From assembly GCA_016713335.1 (NCBI GenBank), contig JADJPH010000008.1, positions 62,001 through 126,000 of the forward strand: a stretch of DNA of 64,000 nt, in the 5' to 3' direction. A model generated the notes under the pieces. That model was not told the origin of the DNA. It was given only the letters and a program-made list of their open reading frames with translations, and did no database searches. Source of the DNA: Candidatus Fredericiella danica (GTDB lineage Bacteria > Chloroflexota > Anaerolineae > Caldilineales > Caldilineaceae). The position numbers and the translations under genes were made by a program. Positions 39,904-49,235 of the stretch are shown piece after piece (position 1 is the first letter of the stretch; every line of letters begins with the position of its first letter).

Positions 39904-39952
39904 CGTGTCTCGTGTTGCGTGTCTCGTGTCTCGTGTCTCGTGTCTCGTATCA
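39904..39952. repeat. Heptamer tandem repeat, CGTGTCT units
   Basis: Seven head-to-tail 7-mers: CGTGTCT at 39904, 39918, 39925, 39932 and 39939, with variants CGTGTTG at 39911 and CGTATCA at 39946. Related units occur at 22965-23000 and inverted at 40715-40745. Confidence 0.8.
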
Positions 39953-40043
39953 TGATCGCACATCACCGCCGCTGCGGCGAATCCGGTGCGCCGGATGCAT
40001 TTCTCTATTTGCTTTCGCACATCAGTTCTGGTTTACTATCGTC

Positions 40044-40664
40044 ATGAATGCGATCATGCAGCGCCCCGGGATCGGCAAAATCGTCAAATCCAACAGCCAC
40101 GTCGACTACGTGTGCCAGATCTATGGCCCCGGCGAAGTCGAACGCATGCCTGCCCCAGACGACTACAGCTTTGGCGCCTTTGTTTCGATTCCGCTGGAAA
40201 GCCCTGGCAACGAGGCGGCCAGCCTGATTGGCGTTATCTACAACACCTTGCTGCTCAACCCTGAATATGGCAATGTGGGGCCACGCCTCAGCCCGCGCAA
40301 TGAAATCGAAGTCTTTTCGCCAGACTATCTCTCTGAAACGGCGACACTGGTTGGCATCTACGCAGTCGGTTGGCTTGACGACAATGGGCGGATATTTCAA
40401 GGCGTACCACGACCATCGGCCGCCGTCAATGCCTCGGTTGCCCCACTGCGCGACGACGAAATTGAACGCTTTCATCGTAACGCCCGCGGCGATCTTGCCC
40501 TGACTTACTTCCCGCTGCTGTTGGGGCAAAACAATCCGCTGGCGTCGCCCCTGCTGTTGGCAATCCTGGATCGGCTGTCCGTCTTGTTCCCAGCCAACCG
40601 CGACAGACTTGCTGTTTTGCGGAACAACCTGGCATGGAAGGCCATCGTCCAACCCGCCGGCTAG
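40044..40664 (+). CDS. Uncharacterised protein paired with HerA
   Basis: A 206-residue product with no signal peptide or membrane helix. Residues 10-110 look beta-rich (GKIVKSNSHVDYVCQIYGPG, FVSIPLESPGN, LVGIYAVGWLDD), comparable to the N-terminal barrel of HerA ATPases. The C-terminal half is helical (LTYFPLLLGQNNPLASPLLL). No nuclease motif such as that of NurA is visible. It precedes herA by 84 bases on the same strand and resembles part of its N-terminal domain, so a HerA accessory subunit is the best guess. The family is not recognised. Confidence 0.6.
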   Translation: MNAIMQRPGIGKIVKSNSHVDYVCQIYGPGEVERMPAPDDYSFGAFVSIPLESPGNEAASLIGVIYNTLLLNPEYGNVGPRLSPRNEIEVFSPDYLSETATLVGIYAVGWLDDNGRIFQGVPRPSAAVNASVAPLRDDEIERFHRNARGDLALTYFPLLLGQNNPLASPLLLAILDRLSVLFPANRDRLAVLRNNLAWKAIVQPAG

Positions 40665-40714
40665 CTGCCGCCCGCCTACCATCCCAGTTGCATCCAGACA
40701 CGCCAGATATACTA

Positions 40715-40745
40715 CGTAACACGAGACACGCAACACGGAACACCC
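40715..40745. repeat. Inverted-orientation heptamer repeat before herA
   Basis: Degenerate 7-mers ACACGAG, ACACGCA and ACACGGA (from about 40719) are the reverse complement of the CGTGTCT family at 39904. They lie just upstream of the herA start. Confidence 0.6.
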
Positions 40746-40748
40746 ACC

Positions 40749-42414
40749 ATGCCTCACTGCATCGGCACCGTCAAAGGTCCAGGTGAAACACCCAACGAAT
40801 ACACCCTGATTGCGCCCGATCCCGAGCGCCAGGTGAAACATGGTGAATTCGTTTACTACAACGCATGGGTCGATGGCGAGTCACGCGATATTCTTGGCCG
40901 CGTGACTGCCCGCCAGGCGGTGCGAATCTACCCCGACAATTTTATGGCTGATCCTGGCGTTGCGCCGGACGATATCGCCGGTCTTCTGGGCTATGATGGC
41001 GGCGCCAGTGAATTGTTCGAACTGACTGTCACGGTGCTCGGCTATCACAGCGGGGCAATGGGCGATTTCGTGAATCCTCGCGTGCCGCCTGCCGGTGGGT
41101 CACCGATCTATATCGCCGACGACGAACTGCTGGTGCAGGTACTGAGTAAGCGGCGCCGGGGCGAGCGCGGCAGCGCCTATCTCGGCAGCCTCCTCAGCCG
41201 GGCGGACGGCGCCGTGCCCGTTGCCTTGGACGTCCGTGGCTTTACGAGCACCCATCTTGCGATCATCGCCAGCACCGGGTCGGGCAAGAGCTATCTCGCC
41301 GGTGTGCTGCTCGAAGAGATGCTGATGCCACACAACCGTGCCGCCGTGTTGATCGTCGACCCACACGGTGAGTACACCACGCTGCAGGAGATGGCCAATC
41401 TGGCGCCTTTCAGCGAAGGCAACTACCACCCGCGCGTCCGCATCTTCACGCCTGATTCGATCCGGGTGCGCATCGACACATTAACGCTCCCCGATCTGCG
41501 CTACCTGCTGCCCAATCTCTCAGACAAGATGCATTACCAACTGGGCCGGGCCTTCAATTTTGCGAAACGCAGCAGCAAGAATGGTCACTACACGCTGGAG
41601 CAATTCCTCATTGCCGTGCGCCAGACGAGCGAAGGCAAGAAGGATGAGACCGGCTTCGAAAACGAGGACCCGACCACCGGGGCATTGATCTGGCGTATTC
41701 AGAGCGCACTCGGCAATAACCGCATCTTCAACGACTTTGAAAACCTTGAGTTAGAGGAACTGTTCAAACCGGGTCAGGCGACTGTCCTCCAATTGAACGA
41801 GGTCGACCGCCGCGAACAGCAAGTGATCGTGGCAACCCTCCTGCGCCGCGTCTATCAGGCCCGGATGGATACGGCCAAGGGCAAGGTGGCGCGCGGCGAC
41901 AAGGGCCATGTGCCCTATCCCGTCTTCTGTTTGGTGGAGGAAGCGCATAACTATGCGCCGGCCAACGCGGAGGCTGTGAGTTCCGAAGTGCTCAAAACTA
42001 TCCTGAGCGAGGGCCGCAAGTTTGGCGTCAGCATCGGGTTGATCACCCAGCGCCCAGGCAAACTGGACAGTGACGTCCTGTCACAGTGCATGACCCAATG
42101 TATCATGCGGATCACAAACCCGATCGACCAGAACCGGATCGCCGAGTCGATTGAGAGTGTCGGCCGCGACCTGCTGAAAGAACTCCCTAGCCTCAGCAAG
42201 GGGCAGGCGATCGTGAGTGGCGCCAGCGTCAATACCCCTGTCCTGCTCCGCATCCGCCAGCGCATCACGCGACACGGTGGCGTGGATCTGGACGCCCCTG
42301 GAGTGGGCGAAGTGGTTTGAAGAGGATCGCCCCGCCGAAGAAGCCCGCGCCAACGCGCTCTTTGGCGAGAAAAAAGTCAACTACGAAGACGACGGTGACG
42401 TCCTCTGGGCGTGA
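40749..42414 (+). CDS. herA: HerA-type DNA translocase ATPase (frameshifted near C-terminus)
   Basis: A hexameric FtsK/HerA ATPase that moves duplex DNA, usually with a nuclease partner. Residues 1-100 form the HAS barrel. Walker A is IIASTGSGKSYLAG (about residue 180), with Walker B VFCLVEEAHNYAP near residue 395 and the sensor segment FGVSIGLITQRPGKLDSDVL. The C-terminal VSGASVNTPVLLRIRQRITRHGG is family-typical. One extra base near 42297-42303 ends the first frame at 42320; the next frame continues EWAKWFEEDRPAEEARANAL and stops at 42414, the expected C-terminus. No NurA gene is adjacent. Confidence 0.9.
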
Positions 42415-42556
42415 AGTGAAAACTCCCAAATGCAACTGAATATAACGCGGTGGCGGCCTATGAACGACAACGGTTGCCACTGCGATGCGGCTTGTCCTGC
42501 TGACATCGCAGCGCCTCAAGTGCGAGAAAGTTCATGGGGAATGGTAATATTTACGC

Positions 42557-42585
42557 TTGACTTAGAACAAATGTTCGCATATAAT
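42557..42585 (+). promoter_or_regulatory. Consensus promoter with LexA-like box in the spacer
   Basis: TTGACT (42557-42562) and TATAAT (42580-42585) are 17 bases apart. The spacer holds GAAC-AAAT-GTTC (42565-42576), the GAAC-N4-GTTC form of the Gram-positive LexA/DinR operator. A repressor bound here would block RNA polymerase. The VOC gene follows 60 bases downstream. Confidence 0.65.
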
Positions 42586-42646
42586 AAACGCTCTTCAAGA
42601 CATGCTGATGCGTAGCATACTGTTGGAACGAACCGAGGAGGAAACC

Positions 42647-43063
42647 ATGAAATCACAACTAAATCCGTACCTGAATTTCAGAGACAACACCCGCCAGGCG
42701 ATGGAGTTTTACCACACCATCTTTGGCGGAAAACTGACCATGAACACCTACAAAGATTTTGGTATGACGCAGGAGCCCAGCGAAGAGAACAAGATCATGC
42801 ATGCGCAGTTGGAAGCGGAGAATGGCATCGTCTTCATGGCTGCCGATACGCCCAACAGCATGCAGTACATCCAGGGTACGGATATGCACATGTCGCTCAG
42901 CGGGGACGATGATGCTACGCTGCGTGGCTACTATGAGAAACTGGCAGTAGGCGGCACAATTGTGCAGCCGCTGATGGCCGCGCCATGGGGCGACACCTTT
43001 GGCGCCGTCAACGACAAATACGGCGTCAAGTGGATGGTGAACATCGCCGGACGGAAAGAGTAG
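42647..43063 (+). CDS. VOC family protein, PhnB/glyoxalase-fold
   Basis: A 138-residue vicinal-oxygen-chelate protein: QLNPYLNFRDNTRQAMEFYH, then IFGGKLTMNTYKDFG, HAQLEAENGIVFMAADTPN and the ending PWGDTFGAVNDKYGVKWMVN. This PhnB-like branch often lacks a full metal site and its substrates are unknown; some members bind antibiotics. GAGGAGG precedes ATG 42647. A strong promoter containing a LexA-like operator suggests stress induction. Confidence 0.88.
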   Translation: MKSQLNPYLNFRDNTRQAMEFYHTIFGGKLTMNTYKDFGMTQEPSEENKIMHAQLEAENGIVFMAADTPNSMQYIQGTDMHMSLSGDDDATLRGYYEKLAVGGTIVQPLMAAPWGDTFGAVNDKYGVKWMVNIAGRKE

Positions 43064-44691
43064 ACAAAGAGAAGGAGACAGGGAGACAGGGAGACAGGGA
43101 GACAAGGAGACAAGGGAATTGTGCTCTTGTCTCGGTCTCTTTGTCTCCGGTCTCTTTGTCTTCCTCACCGATTCCCCCCAGGTGCGCCTTCACCGCGGCG
43201 CAGAAGGCATCGGCCGTGGCGCCATCCAGGATGCGGTGGTCGTAGCTGAAGCCAAGGGTGGTCATTGGCTTGATCACGAGCGCATCCCCCATGTTCGGTT
43301 CCAATGGGTGGCCGTTGCTGATAATCACGGCGCGCTTTTCTACGGCGCCCACGCCAAGAATGCCTGCCTGTGGCTGCACAATCACCGGCGTTTGGAAGCG
43401 GCTGCCCGATGTCCCATAGTTGCTCAGGGTGAACGTGCCGTCCGCCAGATCTTCCTGCCGCAACTCATTTCTGCGTGCCCGCTCTGCCAACTCGTTGACG
43501 GCGCGGGCGATGCCAAGCAGATTCAGTTCGCCGGCGTTCTTGATCACCGGGACGATCAGTCCCCCCATGCCATTCGCATCCATCGGCAATGCGGTCGCCA
43601 TGCCAATGTTGTAGTACCGCTTGATGATGACCCCATCGTCGGTCCAACTGGCATTGGCCGCCGGCACCTTGCGCAGCCCGGCCACAATCGCCTCGATGAA
43701 ATAGGCGGTGAGCGTCAAGTTGACGCCATCTTTGGCAAATGCCCCCTTGTTGGCCGCGCGGTGCGCCATCGCCGCCGACATATCCACATCCCACATCGTC
43801 GTCACATGCGGCGCGGTGAAGATGCTCTGGCTGGTGTTCCTGGCAATCGCCTGGCGCATGCGCGAAAGCTTGACGAGTTCTTCACCTGGGCGTAGTTGGC
43901 CGGGTGCAGGCACCGATTTTGGCGCCGCCGGTGTGGCAGGTGCTGCGGCTGGTGCGGGTGCAGCGACCGGTGCAACCGGCGCCGCAATGGTTGGCGACGC
44001 GGCAACGGTCTGTACGGCGAAGGCCGGCTCGACCCTCACCTCGCTGCCGCTGGCGCGGGTCGCAGCGAAACTGAGCACATCATACTTTGTCAGTGTGCTC
44101 AAGGGTTTGCCCTTTGCAACCTCGTCCAGATCGACGTTGAAATCTGCCGCAGCCCGCCGCACAACCAACGAGGCTTCGTTGGCAAGATCGCCGGGCAAGG
44201 CCGCCGGGCCGCCACTGGCCGAGGTCTCCGCATAGGCAATGACGTCATGCTTCGTAATCTGACCACCGGGTCCGGTGCCAGAGATAGCCGCCAGCGGCAC
44301 ACCCTTATCGGCGGCCACGCGTTTGGCCACAGGGGAAGCCTTCACTTCAACGTCCGCTTACGCTTACGCCAGCGCGCGCTTGCCGCCGGTGTGGGTGCAG
44401 ATGTCGTCGCAGCAACCGGTGCGGGCGCGGCAGGTGCCCCGCCTACGGCTTCGCCCTCGGCGCCGATATAGCCAAACACGCTGGTCACGGGCACGAGTTC
44501 ACCGTCATGGGCATTGATCTGGAGCAAGACGCCGTCGACTGCAGCAGGCACTTCGGTGTCGACCTTGTCGGTGGCGACTTCGATGATAATGTCGCCCGCC
44601 TTGACTTGTCCTCCCACCGGCACGCGCCAGCGCCTACGGTGATATCGGTAATGCCTTCTCCCATGTCGGGAAGTTTGATTTCGGTTGCCAT
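43026..44691 (-). CDS. Dihydrolipoamide acyltransferase, E2 of a 2-oxoacid dehydrogenase complex (two frameshifts)
   Basis: The core enzyme that transfers an acyl group from lipoate to CoA. A lipoyl domain (IKLPDMGEGITD, then VATDKVDTEVPA with the lipoylated Lys) precedes an Ala/Pro linker. Two E3-binding-like segments follow (SPVAKRVAADKGVPLAAISG and a degenerate VVRRAAADFNVDL copy), and then the catalytic domain, ending GFSYDHRILDGATADAF with the His-x3-Asp-Gly site. Frame breaks occur near 44620 (RWRVPVGGQVKAGD restores it) and near 44350-44375. The last 45 codons read through the GAGACAGG repeat and into the VOC gene antisense; the native end is probably near LGGIGEE, about 43165. It is third in the operon. 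Confidence 0.85.
43063..43162. repeat. GAGACAGG tandem repeats with inverted copies, between convergent genes
   Basis: GGAGACAG units run from about 43073 to 43116, and TCTTGTCTC / GGTCTCTTTGTCTC units in the opposite sense run from 43124 to 43162. The two halves can pair as a long imperfect hairpin and may act as a bidirectional terminator between the VOC and E2 genes. Confidence 0.7.
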
Positions 44692-44694
44692 GGG

Positions 44695-45678
44695 TTACCT
44701 CAGCATCTCCAGTACGGCGGCCTTGATGTTTTTCTTCCAGGGTAGAATTTCTTCCTCCAACACCTTGGAAACCGGGATCGAGACAGGCGCCATCCCAAGC
44801 CGGCGCGCGGGGGCCTTCAACAGATAGGGGGCTTCCTCGTAGATCCGTGCAACAATCTCGGCGCCAATCCCACAGTTGGATTGGGATTCGTGTACGGCAA
44901 GCAACCGGCCGGTCTTGGCGACGGAGGCCAACACCGTCTCCATGTCGAGGGGCGTGATGCTCCGGAGATCCACCACTTCGATATCGAAGCCATATTCAGC
45001 CTTGAGTTCTTCCGCCGCTTCCAGCGCCTGCAACAGTGTGTAGCTGAACGTCGCCAGCGTCAGATCCGTGCCCTCGCGCTTGATGTCGGCTTTCCCGATT
45101 GGGACCACATAATCCACGTCGGCATCCGGCACATCGCCGCGCGTGAAGTAGAGCATCTTATGCTCAAGGAAGAGGACCGGATTGTCGTCGCGGATGGCAG
45201 CAACCAGCAGCCCTTTGGCATCATACGGCGTGGCCGGCGTCACGACCTTGATGCCGGGAAACTGGGCAAAGGTGCTTTCAACTGACTGGCTGTGTTGGGA
45301 GCCGTAGCGTTTGCCCCCACCATGTTGGCCACGCAGCACCAGCGGCACATTGACGACACCGCCCGTCATGTAATACATCTTGGCCGCCTGGTTGAAGATT
45401 TGGTCGGCGGCGACCAGAAAGAAATCCATGTACATCAGTTCGATGATCGGGCGCAGCCCCACCATCGCGGCGCCGGTCGCCATGCCGATAAAGCCCTGTT
45501 CACTGATCGGCGTATCGATCACGCGCTTCTCGCCGAATTCTTCCATCAGGTTGCGTGTGACGCGGAACAACCCACCATAGTGGCCGATGTCCTCGCCCAT
45601 GAGGAAGACGCGCTCATCGCGACGCATTTCGTCGCGCATGGCCTCGTTGATTGCCTGTATATAAGTTGTTTTGCGCAT
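44695..45678 (-). CDS. 2-oxoacid dehydrogenase E1 component, beta subunit (PdhB/AcoB-like)
   Basis: A 327-residue transketolase-like pyrimidine-domain subunit: YIQAINEAMRDEMRRDERVF, LMGEDIGHYGGLFRVT, then TPISEQGFIGMATGAAMVGL and LYFTRGDVP. It forms the thiamine diphosphate site with the alpha subunit at the dimer interface. The start at 45678 aligns with family N-termini; the 36-codon extension lacks support. It lies between E1alpha (16 bases upstream) and E2 (3 bases between its stop and the E2 start), so all three are co-transcribed. Pyruvate, branched-chain oxoacids or acetoin are possible substrates. No E3 gene is visible. Confidence 0.94.
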   Translation of the reverse strand: MRKTTYIQAINEAMRDEMRRDERVFLMGEDIGHYGGLFRVTRNLMEEFGEKRVIDTPISEQGFIGMATGAAMVGLRPIIELMYMDFFLVAADQIFNQAAKMYYMTGGVVNVPLVLRGQHGGGKRYGSQHSQSVESTFAQFPGIKVVTPATPYDAKGLLVAAIRDDNPVLFLEHKMLYFTRGDVPDADVDYVVPIGKADIKREGTDLTLATFSYTLLQALEAAEELKAEYGFDIEVVDLRSITPLDMETVLASVAKTGRLLAVHESQSNCGIGAEIVARIYEEAPYLLKAPARRLGMAPVSIPVSKVLEEEILPWKKNIKAAVLEMLR

Positions 45679-45694
45679 TTGCGTACTCTCTCTT

Positions 45695-46717
45695 TTAGAC
45701 CTTGTACACGTCGGTGTAGGCTTCGGCAATGGGCGGCCACGGCGAGTCCTGGGCAAATTCCACGGCTGCTTCGACTTCGGCCTCAACTTCGGCGCGGATC
45801 TTTTCCAGTTGATCTTCGCTTACGCCGCGCTCGATGAGACGCTGTTGCAGCACCGCGAGAGGCTCGTACTGTTTCTGCATCTCAATTTCTTCAGACGTGC
45901 GATAGGTTTCGAGGTCTCCGGCCATATGCCCGGAGAGCCGATAGGTCAGCCCCTCAATGAAGGTTGGTCCTTCGCCCGCGCGGGCGCGAGCGGCCGCTTC
46001 CTTAACGGTGGCATAGACCACTTCTACGTCGTTGCCGTTGATTTGAACGCTGACCATGCCATACGCTTTCACGAAATTGTAGATTTCGCTCACCGACGAA
46101 GTACGGCTGATCGGCGTCATCTCGGAGTAGCGATTGTTTTCACAGTAGAAAATGACGGGAAGTTTCCACTTCTGCGCCATATTGAAGGTCTCATGCATCA
46201 GACCCTGGTACAATGCGCCATCGCCAAAGAAGGTGATGGCAACACGATCCTCTCCGCGAATCCTGGCGGCCAACGCCATGCCCGTGGCGTGGGGCACCTG
46301 GGCGCCGACGATCCCATTGGCTCCCATCAGACCCAGGCTGGGATCGACGAAGTGCATGGAACCGCCTTTGCCCTTGGCAAAACCGGTGGCTTTGCCAAGC
46401 ACTTCGGCAATGGCGCGTTTGGGGTCCATCCCGCGCGCCAATGAATGGTGATGGCCGCGGTAGGTGCAGGTGAGATAGTCGGTCTTGTTGAGCGCCCACG
46501 CCGCGCCAATGGCGCTCCCCTCGTGCCCGATTGCGGTGTGCATTGCGCCACCAATCTTGCCCGACTCGGCTAATTCGAGCAGAGACTCTTCGACGCGCCG
46601 GATCAAGAACATCGACCGGTACATCTTCAGCAACTCATCGTTTGGAAGCGTCACCTTCGCAGTTGCGACGTCGGCCAGCGCCGATGGTATGCTGGCCTGA
46701 AGTGAGGGTTTAGTCAT
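45695..46717 (-). CDS. 2-oxoacid dehydrogenase E1 component, alpha subunit (PdhA/AcoA-like)
   Basis: A 340-residue thiamine-diphosphate subunit. LLKMYRSMFLIRRVEESLLE opens the domain, followed by AIGHEGSAIGAAWAL, TYRGHHHSLARGMDP and GKGGSMHFVDPSLGLMGANG. The cofactor motif GDGALYQGLMHETFNMAQKW ends in YCENNRYS. The pattern is close to AcoA and PdhA; the substrate is not settled. AAAGGGA precedes the ATG at 46717. It is the first gene of the E1alpha-E1beta-E2 operon. Confidence 0.94.
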   Translation of the reverse strand: MTKPSLQASIPSALADVATAKVTLPNDELLKMYRSMFLIRRVEESLLELAESGKIGGAMHTAIGHEGSAIGAAWALNKTDYLTCTYRGHHHSLARGMDPKRAIAEVLGKATGFAKGKGGSMHFVDPSLGLMGANGIVGAQVPHATGMALAARIRGEDRVAITFFGDGALYQGLMHETFNMAQKWKLPVIFYCENNRYSEMTPISRTSSVSEIYNFVKAYGMVSVQINGNDVEVVYATVKEAAARARAGEGPTFIEGLTYRLSGHMAGDLETYRTSEEIEMQKQYEPLAVLQQRLIERGVSEDQLEKIRAEVEAEVEAAVEFAQDSPWPPIAEAYTDVYKV

Positions 46718-46991
46718 CGTAAATCCCTTTATTGATTATTTTCTCGCTTGCGCTCAATTGTAGTGCGCCGCTCGCATGCCATTATGACAAGGCAAGGGTG
46801 CTGTCCAAAACCACGACTGGATATAGTATAACCTCTGCTACCTATCGTACCCTATCGCCCCACATGGTTGTTGTGCGATCCTATCCATTTGGCGCAAATG
46901 TTGCCAGCGCGCACTTCTGGTATAATGCAGCCGAGTTTGGCCACTGTCTGGTCGTCACGTTGCACCGGCCCATGTAGATTGGTTCCCATTG
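46718..46991 (+). promoter_or_regulatory. Intergenic region with extended -10 promoter for the PLP-enzyme gene
   Basis: TATAAT at 46921-46926 is preceded by TG at 46918-46919 (extended -10 form), with no good -35. Transcription would begin near 46933. The region also has TATAGTATA at 46822-46830, a possible -10 on either strand. No gene is seen. Confidence 0.5.
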
Positions 46992-47027
46992 ATGACTCAC
47001 GAACAACTCGGCTCTGGTACGTAAGCG

Positions 47028-48188
47028 GTGCATGCTGGGGAGGCTCCGTTTCGGAGCCATCACAGTTTGACCGTGCCGATCGTGCAGACTGCAGTCTACA
47101 CATTTGCCGATAGCCAGGCGCTGGTGGACTTCACCGAAGAGCGCATGTTCTGGGATGAGCCGGAACGCGAAGAGTATGGCCGGTATGGGAACCCGACTGT
47201 GCGTGCGGTCGAGGCCAAACTCGCCGCGCTTGAGGGGGCGGAGGATGCTGTTGTTGTCGCCAGTGGGATGGCGGCTGTCACCTCATCGTTGCTGCTCCTC
47301 CTTTCGGCAGGACAACACTTTGTCCTGACTGACAACTGCTATCACAGTACGCTCGCCTTCAGCCGGGACTTTCTCAAGCGTTTTGGCATCGAATGCACCC
47401 TGGTCCCTTGCGGCGACTATGCTGCGTTGGAGGCGGCAATTCGTCCCAACACGAAATTGATCCTTTCGGAGTCGCCCACGAACCCATTTATGCGTTGTCT
47501 GGATTACGAGCAGTTGGTTGCGCTTGCCCGGCGGCACAACCTGCTGACGTTAGTCGACACGACCTTTGCCACGCCCTACAATGTGCATCCACTGCACTAT
47601 GGCGTCGATCTGGTGATTCACAGCATCACAAAATATCTGGGTGGGCACAACGATCTGATGGCCGGGGCCGTGTTGGGCAGGGTGGAACTCACGACGCCCC
47701 TGCGCCAGATGCAAGGCATGCTTGGCAACATCTTAGCGCCACAGACCGCCTATTTGATCTTGCGCGGCATCAAGACGCTCGCGTTACGCGTCGAACGCCA
47801 GAATGCAAGCGGTCTGACCGTGGCCCGCCTTCTCGAAGACCACCCCAAAATCCGGCGCGTCTGGTACCCCGGTTTGGAGAGCCACCCGGATCACGCGGTG
47901 GCGACGGCGACGATGCGTGGTTTCGGCGGCGTCGTGAGTTTTGAGGTTGACGGCGACGGTGAACGCGCCCATCGCTTGATCGACGCCCTCCGGATTCCCA
48001 CCATCGGCCCCAGCCTGGGCGGCGTTGAGAGCATGGTGAGCCCCCTGGCGGTGATGGGTTACGCCGGAATATCGCCGGAAGCGCGCGCAGAGTTGGGCAT
48101 CCGCGATGAGTTGGTGCGCCTGTGCCTTGGCATTGAAGACACAGGCGATCTGATTGCGGACTTACAGCAGGCTTTAGACAAAATATAA
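47028..48188 (+). CDS. Cys/Met-metabolism PLP-dependent enzyme (cystathionine gamma-synthase/lyase family)
   Basis: A trans-sulfuration-family enzyme acting on cysteine, homocysteine or methionine derivatives. From GTG 47028 it has 386 residues: VHAGEAPFRSHHSLTVPIVQ, TFADSQALVDFTEE, EYGRYGNPTVRAVEAKLAAL, LVDTTFATPYNVHPLHYGVD, and DLVIHSITKYLGGHNDLMAG with the PLP Lys. The end, GPSLGGVESMVSPLAVMGYA, is family-standard. An in-frame ATG at 46992 starts MTHEQLGSGT, then TAA (47022-47024), then AVHAGE. The homologous N-terminus would read through, so the true start may be 46992 with a base error at the TAA. Which sub-activity it has is not resolved. Confidence 0.88.
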   Translation: MHAGEAPFRSHHSLTVPIVQTAVYTFADSQALVDFTEERMFWDEPEREEYGRYGNPTVRAVEAKLAALEGAEDAVVVASGMAAVTSSLLLLLSAGQHFVLTDNCYHSTLAFSRDFLKRFGIECTLVPCGDYAALEAAIRPNTKLILSESPTNPFMRCLDYEQLVALARRHNLLTLVDTTFATPYNVHPLHYGVDLVIHSITKYLGGHNDLMAGAVLGRVELTTPLRQMQGMLGNILAPQTAYLILRGIKTLALRVERQNASGLTVARLLEDHPKIRRVWYPGLESHPDHAVATATMRGFGGVVSFEVDGDGERAHRLIDALRIPTIGPSLGGVESMVSPLAVMGYAGISPEARAELGIRDELVRLCLGIEDTGDLIADLQQALDKI

Positions 48189-48202
48189 AGTCGAGGGCAT
48201 CT

Positions 48203-49197
48203 GTGTCTGAGTTGCGGCAGAACCTGGCCACAAAAGAGTGGGTGATCATCGCCACCGAGCGCGCAAAACGCCCGCACGAGTTTGCCGAGAGTGCAAACAA
48301 GGCGTGCGGGCACGGCCCGGAATGGGAAGAAAGCTGCCCATTTTGCCCCGGCAACGAAGAAGAGGACTTGGAAGTGCTGCGCATACCCAGTCAGGGGCCG
48401 TGGCAGGTGAGGATTGTCCGGGAATCGCTATCCGGCGCTCTCGGCGCATGCGAAATTGGAGCGCGAATATCGAGGGCTGGTGCGCAAGATTTCTGGGGTG
48501 GGTTACCACGAAGTCATTGTTGAGTCGCCCATCCACAATACTTGTGCGGCACTGCAAACACCCGAAGAATGCGCGATCGTCTATCAAACCCTGATCGATC
48601 GTGCCTGGATGGTCCAGAATGACCCGCGCATTGAGTATATCCTCTTTTTTAGAACCATGGACGCCCGCCGGCGCTTCGCTGATGCATCCGCACGCCCAGA
48701 TGGTGGCGCTGCCGATTGTGCCAAATGAGGTGCGCGTCCGCGCAGATGAGGCGCGGCATCATTTTGATGAAGCGGGGACCTGTGCATTTTGTGAAATGCT
48801 CGATCAGGAACTGGCCCAGCAAACGCGCATCGTGCTCGAAAGCGAGCACTTTGTTGCCTTTGTGCCGTATGCGGCTGTCTCGCCTTTTCACATCTGGGTG
48901 ATGCCCCGTGCACACATCTCTTCCTATCTGTACGCACAGGCGGAAGAGGTGGCGGATCTGGCGAACATGATGCATACCGTGCTGCGTAAATTGTACGTCG
49001 GCTTGAATAATCCTGACTTCAATTATGTAATTCGCACGGCGCCGATCCGGGATCTGGGCGCGCCGTATTTGCATTGGTATATTACGATTGTGCCACGTCT
49101 TTCCTACGCTGCAGGTTTCGAGTTGGGCAGTGGCATCTTTATCAATGCGTCCTTGCCGGAAGAATGTGCGCAGTTTCTGCGCGATACCGAGCGCTAG
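48203..49197 (+). CDS. galT: Galactose-1-phosphate uridylyltransferase (two frameshifts)
   Basis: The Leloir-pathway enzyme exchanging UMP between UDP-glucose and galactose 1-phosphate. The reconstruction gives about 331 residues: MSELRQNLATKEWVIIATER, SCPFCPGNE (zinc Cys pair), RYPALSAHAKLE, GYHEVIVESPIHN, and the active-site SLMHPHAQMVALP with nucleophile His. A second half follows (CAFCEMLDQELAQQ, PRAHISSYL). Breaks occur near 48420 and near 48665. A distantly related nucleotidyltransferase such as ADP-sulfurylase-like GalT is possible. The start is GTG 48203, 14 bases after the preceding stop. Confidence 0.85.
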
Positions 49198-49235
49198 ACG
49201 CAGCAAGATCGCCTTTGCGTGTGGCAGGTATTCGA

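Noticed and set aside
39904..39952. CRISPR array
   Set aside because: Units are 7 bases, head to tail, without spacers, and no cas genes are present.
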